Shown here piece by piece: positions 46,396-58,100 of a DNA stretch of 64,000 bases. Under the pieces are notes generated by a model, which was not told the DNA's origin, searched no databases, and saw only the letters and a program-made list of their open reading frames with translations. The DNA is from Pratylenchus scribneri. Its lineage: Eukaryota > Nematoda > Chromadorea > Rhabditida > Pratylenchidae. The stretch lies in the NCBI GenBank assembly GCA_030063045.1, contig JAQSEB010000107.1, positions 372,001 to 436,000 on the forward strand, given 5' to 3'. A program made the translations under genes and the position numbers. The number at the start of each line of letters is the position of its first letter. Positions within the stretch are counted from its first letter, which is position 1.

Positions 46396-47190
46396 AATTA
46401 TCATATTTCGGCAAAGAAACAGACATTTCAGCAAAACCTTATTCTTTCGCAAAAAAAAGCCTTTTCTCCTTGCCAATAATTTTTTCGTTTTTATTAGCCA
46501 AAAAATTTATGCATTCCTTCAATCGCGCAAAGTCTACTCTTCCATTCACATTCTTTTAACGAAGGAAAAATAAACATTTTTGTTTTTTGGCCATATAAGC
46601 GCAGAATTTAAATATATCAAACTACTTTTTTTAATTTTAAAATATTTTTATACCATTTTTGCTGAAATTGGGGAACTTTCGACTAGATAATTTCATTATA
46701 TTATATTAGGGTTGGACACTTTCGGTTTTTAGACGATCTCTGTTTGAAAATCCGGTTTTCTTTTTTAAAAAAAAATGTTGATTTTCGGTTTCGTTTTTCC
46801 TATTTTCGGTTATTTTGAGCAAAATTTCACAATTTCTGTTTGAAACTTCATCGATTTTCTCAAACCGAAAGTGAATTTGTCCAACCCTAGTTTGCTCAGA
46901 GTTTTGTATCAAATGCCTATTAATTAAAAAGTTTTCCATAATTCCGAGTTTATATTTCTTAATTCGGATTTTAGCTTTTAAAATATTAATTTAAAAAATT
47001 TATATTCATTTTTAGGAAAAAAACAGCCCTTTAAAATAATAATATTGGCTTCCAAGTTTCATAAAAGCCTTGTCAAAATTTGAGAAAAAAAAACTATTCA
47101 AATCTTATATTATCCTGTAAAAAATGACTAATAATTATCGAAAAATTTATTAATTTGGCAAAAAATTTTGAGTTTTCTATTTAGATTAAA

Positions 47191-49712
47191 ATGTCAATGC
47201 CATTTAAAATTAAATTGAATCATTTTGGAAAAGTTCGAATTCTGAATTTGTGGGAAAAATCATTTAATGCACTGATTTCGGCTGTGAAGTCCACAAAAGT
47301 GGGCGAATTTTACCAAGAACTTTATTACATTGGTCAGTTACATTTTTGTATTTATGATTATAAGAAAACAATAAATAGGAAATAATAGTGATTTTGCATA
47401 TAAATTTATAATTTAGATGACGATAATGACAAAGTAATTCTGGAATGCGATTCATCATTTGAAGAATTCGTGAAATTTTTTAAAATAAAACAAACACAAC
47501 CTTTGATTTACACAACAAAGGATGAGGAGACAATGAAAAAGGGTAATTTAAAGCGTAAAATTTAACACAAAAATGTAATGCAATTTATGATATTAGTTAG
47601 AGGGAATATGGTAGAAGGATAACTTTTCAGCAAATTTTAATAATTCCATGTGACATTTAGAAAAATTAAGGCCACAATGCTCCATATAATAATATAAATA
47701 GTATAATTTAGACAAAATAAAATAATATAAATGAAGGTGTCAACATCATCTTTGATAATGATGAAGCTTTCGGTAAACATGCCATATAATTACATTCTTT
47801 TAAAATCCGGAAATGCCAAATACCAATTTCAAAGAACATAAAAATGATGAACATTTTCCACCCCATCTTAAATTAAATTATACTAGCTCAGAAGAACGCC
47901 CTATCGGGCGTTCTTCTGAGCTAGTCAAAATCTTTTTCTCTATCTTACTCATCTTATCTCTCCCCCGAACTGGTGATGTATGCCCGTATCATCTTCGCCC
48001 CTTCGGGGCTCAGACGGTTGATAAGGGTTTATGGATATATTTCCGTATATTTTTCGCCCCTTCGGGTCTCAGTTCCAGCATTATCAAACTTGGCCGTAGC
48101 TTATGTCCTAGCTGCGCGAGACTTGAACCAAATGCAAAACCAATGTCACCATCTTTTTCAGCAGCACCCTCATTTACCTTATATTTGACATTTCTTTCAT
48201 CAAAAAATAAAATCTTCAAACTGGCCATAATTTATGGCCTAGCTGCGCGAGACTTAAACTAATGCAAAAACCAATGTCACCATCGATTTAAGCACCCTCG
48301 ATTACCCAAACTTTTCATTTTACTAAGTACTTGCCATGAATCATACATGATTTCTCTGCTTACCAAAATTCCCTTCTCAAAACTACGGTACTTGACATAC
48401 CGTATACCAAAATCACGTAAAATCACATGAATCAAAAAACCAACTATCTGATCATGATCAGCACCAACGAAAACCCATATAGCCAAAAATTCAGCTCAAT
48501 CCATCCACAACAACACACCGAGAAAATCGAGTAACAGACAAACAGACGCGTCTAAAATTATATATAGGATTTTTATTACCTTTATATTTTTCCTCTTTCA
48601 CAGAAATTCCAAAATGCGAGTTCTTATCACTTACAGAAACGAATTCATCCTCCAGCATTACTGAATATGTCCAACGGCAAGAAGACCATTCTTTTGCATT
48701 TCAATCACCCACATCAATCATCGCTTCGCAAACTGCTTCAGATTCGTCGCAAATTCAAAAGCAATTTAATCAATTGGAATTGGAGCCAATTAAGGAAAAA
48801 ATGTAATGTTAATATTCAATAGAGAATTAATGCTTATTTTTGATTTCCAAAATTTCATGAATTTTAATTATAAAATTTAGACTAAACTTATTCAATTAGA
48901 GAATTGTAAGGCTAAAATAAATACATTAATTTTTCAGATATCGGCTCGCTTTGCATCCGTCTTTTGGATTTGTTGGGAATTATTACAATGCAAAAATGGA
49001 TCAATTTATCAAGGAAGTCCAGGAAGAAAAGTTCAAAGAGTTGGAAACAATGGAAAGTCAGAATAAAGAATGCCTTTATGTAATTGGAATGTTGAATGAA
49101 TTCAATGATCGTTTCGATCGATTACAAGTGGATGTGGATCAAAAAGTAAATTATCCCTTAAGCTTATTAAATTTATATATGATAAATTTGGTAAATTTTT
49201 ACCCCTTCATTTCAGTTGAGCATTTTAAGCAATTTGACGGAAACTCAATCAAATGGATTTGGGAAATTTTTTACAACAATATTTATGGGGGATATCTTGG
49301 AAGAATGCAGGGAAAAGCCATTTGGAATGGTTCGAATTTGGCATAAAAAGGTGAATTTTCAAAAATAAATTTTATTTTATATTTTATTGAAATAAAGTTG
49401 TGCAAATTGAATTTGACGGATCCAACAATTCGAACGCAAGTTATTAGCCAACAACCAAATCAAAATGCAACCCATGTTGTAAAAACGATCATTTATGGAT
49501 TTGCAGTTGCGGCCGTTTTCTTTGCATTAAATAATGATGTCAAAATGGAGGAACTCAAAAAGGTAAAATTTGCAATTTTTCATAGTATATTCTTCATTTT
49601 TAGACAATACATTCAATTTTACGGAGCCCTGATTCGGCAGCAAATTTGCAAATTCGACATAAAATTATTCTAAAAAATGCTAGCAATTCAGTGAAAGTTC
49701 AAATTTTTGCAG
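47191..49712 (+). pseudogene. Truncated 5' half of the PB1-GTPase gene, repeat copy 2
   Basis: Exons 1-7: 47191-47332, 47417-47542, 48604-48802, 48938-49145, 49216-49350, 49398-49562, 49604-49712. They are identical in content to copy 1 and intact, but again followed by the next repeat unit rather than by the GTPase exons. Confidence 0.8.
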
Positions 49713-50908
49713 GTGTGTTTTTATTTTCTCTTTATTATTCTTCAAAATTAATAAAAAAAAAATTGAAAGAGAAATACTGTTTTCAAAAAAAATAATGTGA
49801 GGAAGGCCAATTGGGGGAGGGATTTGACCTCCAAATGGCCTTTTTCCCTCCCATTCACATCGCCCTTTTTTCGAGATGAGGCCCAAGACCAAGAGGTCAG
49901 CGTCCAAATCCAAAGCCAACCTCAGTCATCGCACAAAAATCTTGAGAGAATGGGCAATGGCAGAGGTTAATCAAACACTGCTTTTTGTGGGAGAGAAGCC
50001 AAGCCTCTTCCGCCATCCAAAAAAGCAGCTGTTTTTTTTCATCGAGGGATATGGCCCCCCCAATTGGATGAGGAAAACCACAATTTTTAGTTTGGATTGA
50101 ATAAAGACAAACAGAAGAAGAGTAAAAATGAAAATTTAATTTAATTCGACTCTTCGAAAAGATACTTAAATTAATAAATAAATGAAATTTAATATAAGAT
50201 TTGGCAATTTTACAATATCCGAATTTTTCGCTGAAAAGTAATTGAAAAAAAATGATTTAACAATTTAATGGCCATAGAATTATGGCCATAAAAATCATAG
50301 CATTATTGCGGCTAAAATATAAATGAGTAGCTGAGAAACATTCGAATTGTTCGGTGTGAAAATGGTTGTATAGAACGCAAATGTAACTCATCCAATTGTT
50401 GTTTAAAATTTGTATATTTATAAGTTATCTATGGGCAAATTGTTATCCAAAAAAAAATTAAGTTAACCCTTTAAAATGATGAACTCTAATATCGCATAAA
50501 ATCATGTTTTTTCATCGTTTTACAATTAAATATGAGCCGTCAGATAACCGATAAATATCAAAATTAGTTTATATTTTAAATTGAAAATTTGAATTAGGTC
50601 AAAAATTATTTGATATTTATTCATCCATTTTTTTAGGCTTCGTGAATTTATTTAAATGATATCGAAGAAGAAAGCGAGAGAAAATTGTCGAAAATTAGAA
50701 TGAAAGAAATTGGAATTGGAGCAAAATTGTCATTGCCATCATCAAAAGAGGTCAAAATACGACACCGTAACATAATCGGCAGTCGGCGCCATCAAATGAA
50801 AATGGCCTAGGATGGGGGTTAAAGAAGAGGCGGCACGACAAAAGACCACAAATACCGAAATGAACAATGATGGTCGGACCATCATCTAATAATTTCCTTT
50901 CTTTTCAT

Positions 50909-51133
50909 TCAAGCATTCCCACAAACCCTATAATTGTTTCCACTTTCCAATTCAATTTCATTTTCTTTGAGCTTCCATTCATCTCCCGGTGAATCAGCAT
51001 CGGCATCATTAAATGGAAATGGACAAAAATGGGAATAAAGAAAGAAATCGGCGGGAAAACATTTGGCAAATGGCACAGTGAGGAATATAATTGAAAGTAA
51101 AAAGACCCACACCCATCGATGACCTTGCAACAT
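50909..51133 (-). CDS. Small secreted protein (74 aa), repeat copy 3
   Basis: Identical to the ORFs at 34969-35193 and 42985-43209. Unrecognised; if expressed, the triplication would raise its dosage threefold. Confidence 0.45.
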   Translation of the reverse strand: MLQGHRWVWVFLLSIIFLTVPFAKCFPADFFLYSHFCPFPFNDADADSPGDEWKLKENEIELESGNNYRVCGNA

Positions 51134-53274
51134 CAAAAAAGTTGCCGCCCCAAATTTTGACCAGCAGTACCCGTATTTCATTGTGCCAATTTTCCCGTTT
51201 TTTGTACTTTCGTTATCTGTTTCCAATTAACCATTTTCATTCGTTCCTTCCGATTATAGTATGCCCATTTACTGACTGTCTTTTTGTGAATGCCGCCATC
51301 GGTGAAATGAAGATTTATATTTTTGTGAGAGAATTACAAAGCAAAAAAAAAGGAAAAATGATAGCAATGATTTTTTGGTGTGATAATGATACATCAAAAA
51401 GTTTGCATTTAGAAAATTACAGGAGAAATAATGGAAAAACTATTTCGACTCATCCGACTCAAAATGATATCAAATTGATATTTTATTTTGAACTTTATGG
51501 AAAAAGATCTCTCTTCAACATAATTCAATCAATTAATAAAATTATTATTGAACGGATTATATTCGTTCTTTAGATAATTTAATTTTCAAAATGATAGAAC
51601 AATATCAGTATACCGTAAATTCTCTATTAAACAAGCTCTAATAATCCCACATCTTTTGGGAAGGTCGAAAAATAAAAAAACCCTGATATTTTAAAAGAGT
51701 TGCGGTAAATGTCAAAAAATGCCCAATATTTGTTTATTTTTATTTACTGCATTTTTGTCATATCTTTTTAGTTTTAAATTAAATATAATTTTATCTTTTT
51801 GATTTTATAAATATACTTTTGCATGATTTTTTTGATTCAAAATATATTTTAAATTCGTTTTAAGATAGTAAATTATCCAAGACAAAAAATTCAGAATTGT
51901 TCTTTCATTGGAAATGCATTTATTTTTCTGGCAAAAATGTAAAATGGGCTTTTGATACGGAGAAAAATGATAAATAGTCTTTTGGCATGGAATGTTGAAA
52001 ATTGAGGATATAATTTTTAGCCAAATTCCACTTTCCATCTGTTTTTGCGCGCTCTTTTCCAGCTCAGACCCAAATTGCCTTTTTCACCCCTAAAATTTTT
52101 GTGTGTTCCTCTTCTTGAATATGATGGGGGACTAACCCAAATTTTGGTTGGGATTTTCTTTCTCTATGCACTTTGCACTCGTTTAGTGACCGATGATCGA
52201 GATTGGCCTTGGAGGCTGAACTCCAAGTCTTAGGCCTCATCAATCATCTTGAACGATGTGAATTGTAAATGGAGGAAAAAAGGCCATTTAGAGGTCAAAT
52301 CACAAATCCCACTCCGAAATGTCCACTCCCACCTCTTGGTCTTGGGTCTATTCTCGAAAAATGGACGATGTGAATTGTGAATATGGAGGAAAAAGGGTCA
52401 TTTGGAGGTCAAATGTCAAAACTCACCCCAAGTGGCTTCTACACATCGGAAATTGAGAAGAAATGTTTTGGGAAATGTTTGGGTTCGGTGTTGGATACGC
52501 CCAACATCGCCCATCCTTTACACTATTGTGGAAATGACATTAGCACCTTCCCACCTATTTCTTCCCTTGTTTTCAGCCCACCCACAGATTCCCTTTCTTT
52601 CAAGCATTCCCAAATCCAATAATTGTTCCAGATTTTTGGCATTTTTGCTAAAATTTTCACCAGCGTATTTTCAATGCATTTTATAAATTAAAAATTAAAA
52701 TTTTTTAGATATTATATTATTATTTATTATTCGATTTTAATTATTAACATATGTGATAGAATGTTCAACGAAGAGAACAAAAAATTTTGTTCCTTAATCC
52801 TCCGAATTACATTTGAATATTTTTGGGTATGTGATGTGACTCTCTCTGGACTGGATTACCTGCAATTATTTTGCCATGGGCCGTACGACGATGATGCAAT
52901 CTCAAAAACCAAATGCTCTGCGCTTGGATTTTTGCGTTGTTCTGCTGTGTGGGCCTCTTCTAAATTATTTGTGGATGGGATTGGGATGACCCCTGGGGCT
53001 TCGCCAAAAATTGGACGCGCAAAATATTGGAAGTTGTAGCTGAATGCTGAAGAAAAATGACATTTTTTGGGGCAAATCCCACCCCCATAAAAGATCAAAT
53101 TTACTTATATTCCATTTTTGTCTTTAACCAAAGAGACCAGCAAACCCACACTTGCCCATGGTTGCGGTTTTTGACGAAAGAAAAAATTCTTTTTGCCGAC
53201 GATCAATTTTTTGACTATAACTTTTTATTGCTTGATCGTTGATCCTAGATAACCAAACCTTATACTCAAAATTG

Positions 53275-54365
53275 AATAGAGCTTGGTCAAGGACGCATTG
53301 AATGGTATATAATTTGTCATGGTTTGGTCAACAATTAAAGGGTATTAAACGGTTTAAACCAATTTTGGTTTGGTGAACAATTAAAGGGTATTAAACGGTT
53401 TAAACCAATTTTGGTTTGGTCAACAATTAAAGGGTATTAAACGGTTTAAACCAATTTTGGTTTGGTCAACAATTAAAGGGTATTAAACGGTTTAAACCAA
53501 TTTTGGTTTGGTCAACAATTAAAGGGTATTAAACGGTTTAAACAATTTTGGTTTGGTCAACAATTAAAGGGTATTGGTTTAAACCAATTTTGGTTTGGTC
53601 AACAATTAAAGGGTATTAAACGGTTTAAACCAATTTTGGTTTGGTCAACAATTAAAGCGTATTAAACGGTTTAAACCAATTTTGGTTTGGTCAACAATTA
53701 AAGGGTATTAAACGGTTTAAACCAATTTTGGTTTGGTCAACAATTAAAGGGTATTAAACGGTTTAAACCAATTTTGGTTTGGTGAACAATTAAAGGGTAT
53801 TAAACGGTTTAAACCAATTTTGGTTTGGTCAACAATTAAAGGGTATTAAACGGTTTAAACCAATTTTGGTTTGGTCAACAATTAAAGGTAAACGGTTTAA
53901 ACCAATTTTGGTTTGGTCAACAATTAAAGGGTATTAAACGGTTTAAACCAATTTTGGTTTGGTCAACAATTAAAGGGTATTAAACGGTTTAAACCAATTT
54001 TGGTTTGGTCAACAATTAAAGGGTATTAAACGGTTTAAACCAATTTTGGTTTGGTCAACAATTAAAGGGTATTAAACGGTTTAAACCGATTTTGGTTTGG
54101 TCAACAATTAAAGCGTATTAAACGGTTTAAACCAATTTTGGTTTGGTCAACAATTAAAGGGTATTAAACGGTTTAAACCAATTTTGGTTTGGTCAACAAT
54201 TAAAGGGTATTAAACGGTTTAAACCAATTTTGGTTTAATGTTTCAAAACTAAGTTAGAATTTGATTAAACCCAAAGCCAAAAACTTAATCAAATGATGCT
54301 TCTAGATGAAATCTATCAAATGGGTTTAAAGTTTGGAGAGTTCTAGTTTCAAGCACTAAAAAAAT
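53275..54365. mobile_element. Fold-back element with expanded 46-bp minisatellite, repeat copy 3
   Basis: Same structure as in copies 1 and 2, with about 20 units and one unit missing TAAACGG. Unit gain and loss here accounts for nearly all length differences between the three 8-kb repeats. Confidence 0.85.
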
Positions 54366-55157
54366 TATCATATTTCGGCAAAGAAACAGACATTTCAGCA
54401 AAACCTTATTCTTTCGCAAAAAAAAGCCTTTTCTCCTTGCCAATAATTTTTTCGTTTTTATTAGCCAAAAAATTTATGCATTCCTTCAATCGCGCAAAGT
54501 CTACTCTTCCATTCACATTCTTTTAACGAAGGAAAAATAAACATTTTTGTTTTTTGGCCATATAAGCGCAGAATTTAAATATATCAAACTACTTTTTTTA
54601 ATTTTAAAATATTTTTATACCATTTTTGCTGAAATTGGGGAACTTTCGACTAGATAATTTCATTATATTATATTAGGGTTGGACACTTTCGGTTTTTAGA
54701 CGATCTCTGTTTGAAAATCCGGTTTTCTTTTTTAAAAAAAAATGTTGATTTTCGGTTTCGTTTTTCCTATTTTCGGTTATTTTGAGCAAAATTTCACAAT
54801 TTCTGTTTGAAACTTCATCGATTTTCTCAAACCGAAAGTGAATTTGTCCAACCCTAGTTTGCTCAGAGTTTTGTATCAAATGCCTATTAATTAAAAAGTT
54901 TTCCATAATTCCGAGTTTATATTTCTTAATTCGGATTTTAGCTTTTAAAATATTAATTTAAAAAATTTATATTCATTTTTAGGAAAAAAACAGCCCTTTA
55001 AAATAATAATATTGGCTTCCAAGTTTCATAAAAGCCTTGTCAAAATTTGAGAAAAAAAAACTATTCAAATCTTATATTATCCTGTAAAAAATGACTAATA
55101 ATTATCGAAAAATTTATTAATTTGGCAAAAAATTTTGAGTTTTCTATTTAGATTAAA

Positions 55158-58100
55158 ATGTCAATGCCATTTAAAATTAAATTGAATCATTTTGGAAAAG
55201 TTCGAATTCTGAATTTGTGGGAAAAATCATTTAATGCACTGATTTCGGCTGTGAAGTCCACAAAAGTGGGCGAATTTTACCAAGAACTTTATTACATTGG
55301 TCAGTTACATTTTTGTATTTATGATTATAAGAAAACAATAAATAGGAAATAATAGTGATTTTGCATATAAATTTATAATTTAGATGACGATAATGACAAA
55401 GTAATTCTGGAATGCGATTCATCATTTGAAGAATTCGTGAAATTTTTTAAAATAAAACAAACACAACCTTTGATTTACACAACAAAGGATGAGGAGACAA
55501 TGAAAAAGGGTAATTTAAAGCGTAAAATTTAACACAAAAATGTAATGCAATTTATGATATTAGTTAGAGGGAATATGGTAGAAGGATAACTTTTCAGCAA
55601 ATTTTAATAATTCCATGTGACATTTAGAAAAATTAAGGCCACAATGCTCCATATAATAATATAAATAGTATAATTTAGACAAAATAAAATAATATAAATG
55701 AAGGTGTCAACATCATCTTTGATAATGATGAAGCTTTCGGTAAACATGCCATATAATTACATTCTTTTAAAATCCGGAAATGCCAAATACCAATTTCAAA
55801 GAACATAAAAATGATGAACATTTTCCACCCCATCTTAAATTAAATTATACTAGCTCAGAAGAACGCCCTATCGGGCGTTCTTCTGAGCTAGTCAAAATCT
55901 TTTTCTCTATCTTACTCATCTTATCTCTCCCCCGAACTGGTGATGTATGCCCGTATCATCTTCGCCCCTTCGGGGCTCAGACGGTTGATAAGGGTTTATG
56001 GATATATTTCCGTATATTTTTCGCCCCTTCGGGTCTCAGTTCCAGCATTATCAAACTTGGCCGTAGCTTATGTCCTAGCTGCGCGAGACTTGAACCAAAT
56101 GCAAAACCAATGTCACCATCTTTTTCAGCAGCACCCTCATTTACCTTATATTTGACATTTCTTTCATCAAAAAATAAAATCTTCAAACTGGCCATAATTT
56201 ATGGCCTAGCTGCGCGAGACTTAAACTAATGCAAAAACCAATGTCACCATCGATTTAAGCACCCTCGATTACCCAAACTTTTCATTTTACTAAGTACTTG
56301 CCATGAATCATACATGATTTCTCTGCTTACCAAAATTCCCTTCTCAAAACTACGGTACTTGACATACCGTATACCAAAATCACGTAAAATCACATGAATC
56401 AAAAAACCAACTATCTGATCATGATCAGCACCAACGAAAACCCATATAGCCAAAAATTCAGCTCAATCCATCCACAACAACACACCGAGAAAATCGAGTA
56501 ACAGACAAACAGACGCGTCTAAAATTATATATAGGATTTTTATTACCTTTATATTTTTCCTCTTTCACAGAAATTCCAAAATGCGAGTTCTTATCACTTA
56601 CAGAAACGAATTCATCCTCCAGCATTACTGAATATGTCCAACGGCAAGAAGACCATTCTTTTGCATTTCAATCACCCACATCAATCATCGCTTCGCAAAC
56701 TGCTTCAGATTCGTCGCAAATTCAAAAGCAATTTAATCAATTGGAATTGGAGCCAATTAAGGAAAAAATGTAATGTTAATATTCAATAGAGAATTAATGC
56801 TTATTTTTGATTTCCAAAATTTCATGAATTTTAATTATAAAATTTAGACTAAACTTATTCAATTAGAGAATTGTAAGGCTAAAATAAATACATTAATTTT
56901 TCAGATATCGGCTCGCTTTGCATCCGTCTTTTGGATTTGTTGGGAATTATTACAATGCAAAAATGGATCAATTTATCAAGGAAGTCCAGGAAGAAAAGTT
57001 CAAAGAGTTGGAAACAATGGAAAGTCAGAATAAAGAATGCCTTTATGTAATTGGAATGTTGAATGAATTCAATGATCGTTTCGATCGATTACAAGTGGAT
57101 GTGGATCAAAAAGTAAATTATCCCTTAAGCTTATTAAATTTATATATGATAAATTTGGTAAATTTTTACCCCTTCATTTCAGTTGAGCATTTTAAGCAAT
57201 TTGACGGAAACTCAATCAAATGGATTTGGGAAATTTTTTACAACAATATTTATGGGGGATATCTTGGAAGAATGCAGGGAAAAGCCATTTGGAATGGTTC
57301 GAATTTGGCATAAAAAGGTGAATTTTCAAAAATAAATTTTATTTTATATTTTATTGAAATAAAGTTGTGCAAATTGAATTTGACGGATCCAACAATTCGA
57401 ACGCAAGTTATTAGCCAACAACCAAATCAAAATGCAACCCATGTTGTAAAAACGATCATTTATGGATTTGCAGTTGCGGCCGTTTTCTTTGCATTAAATA
57501 ATGATGTCAAAATGGAGGAACTCAAAAAGGTAAAATTTGCAATTTTTCATAGTATATTCTTCATTTTTAGACAATACATTCAATTTTACGGAGCCCTGAT
57601 TCGGCAGCAAATTTGCAAATTCGACATAAAATTATTCTAAAAAATGCTAGCAATTCAGTGAAAGTTCAAATTTTTGCAGGTGTGTTTTTATTTTCTCTTT
57701 ATTATTCTTCAAAATTAATAAAAAAAAAATTGAAAGAGAAATACTGTACATTTAGCCTCCAGGAATATATAAATTAAAATTAAAAAGGAAAAGGGTTTTA
57801 AAAAATTATCATTTGATTAAATCATCAAAAAATTTGTTTCCCATTAATTAAGTAATTTTTTTTGCTTAGTTAAGAAAAAATTTGATTGCAATTAAATAAT
57901 AAATAGTATTTAGAATTTAAATGGTAATGTCTTTTTTCCCAAAAATAGAAAATTAAAACATTGCATTTTCTAAAAAATTGCCAAGAAATAAAGGAAAAGG
58001 GGTAATTTTTATAAGAGTGGTATCGGGTAAAATTTTATTTTTATTTAATGGCTAAAGTTTCGATCTTAATCTAACAATTAAATTTTATGGAAAGATTTAA

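Larger units (their letters stand above)
41856..49779 (+). repeat. Tandem 8-kb segmental repeat, copy 2 (7924 bp)
   Basis: The junction with copy 1 is GAAATACTG/TTTTCAAA, with at most one base of microhomology. It is 92 bp shorter than copy 1, exactly two 46-bp minisatellite units. Gene content is the same as in copy 1. Confidence 0.97.
49780..57747 (+). repeat. Tandem 8-kb segmental repeat, copy 3 (7968 bp)
   Basis: The junction with copy 2 is the same GAAATACTG/TTTTCAAA. The unit ends at GAAATACTGT, after which unique sequence (ACATTTAGCC) leads to the remaining exons of the PB1-GTPase gene. Small private differences in the minisatellite (one unit lacks TAAACGG near 53575, and one T is inserted near 53283) show it is not a literal copy of the other two. 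Confidence 0.97.

Noticed and set aside
33840..57747. Bacterial or viral origin of the amplified 8-kb unit
   Set aside because: It contains spliced exons of a eukaryotic gene and host-type MITEs; no phage, plasmid or viral gene is visible.
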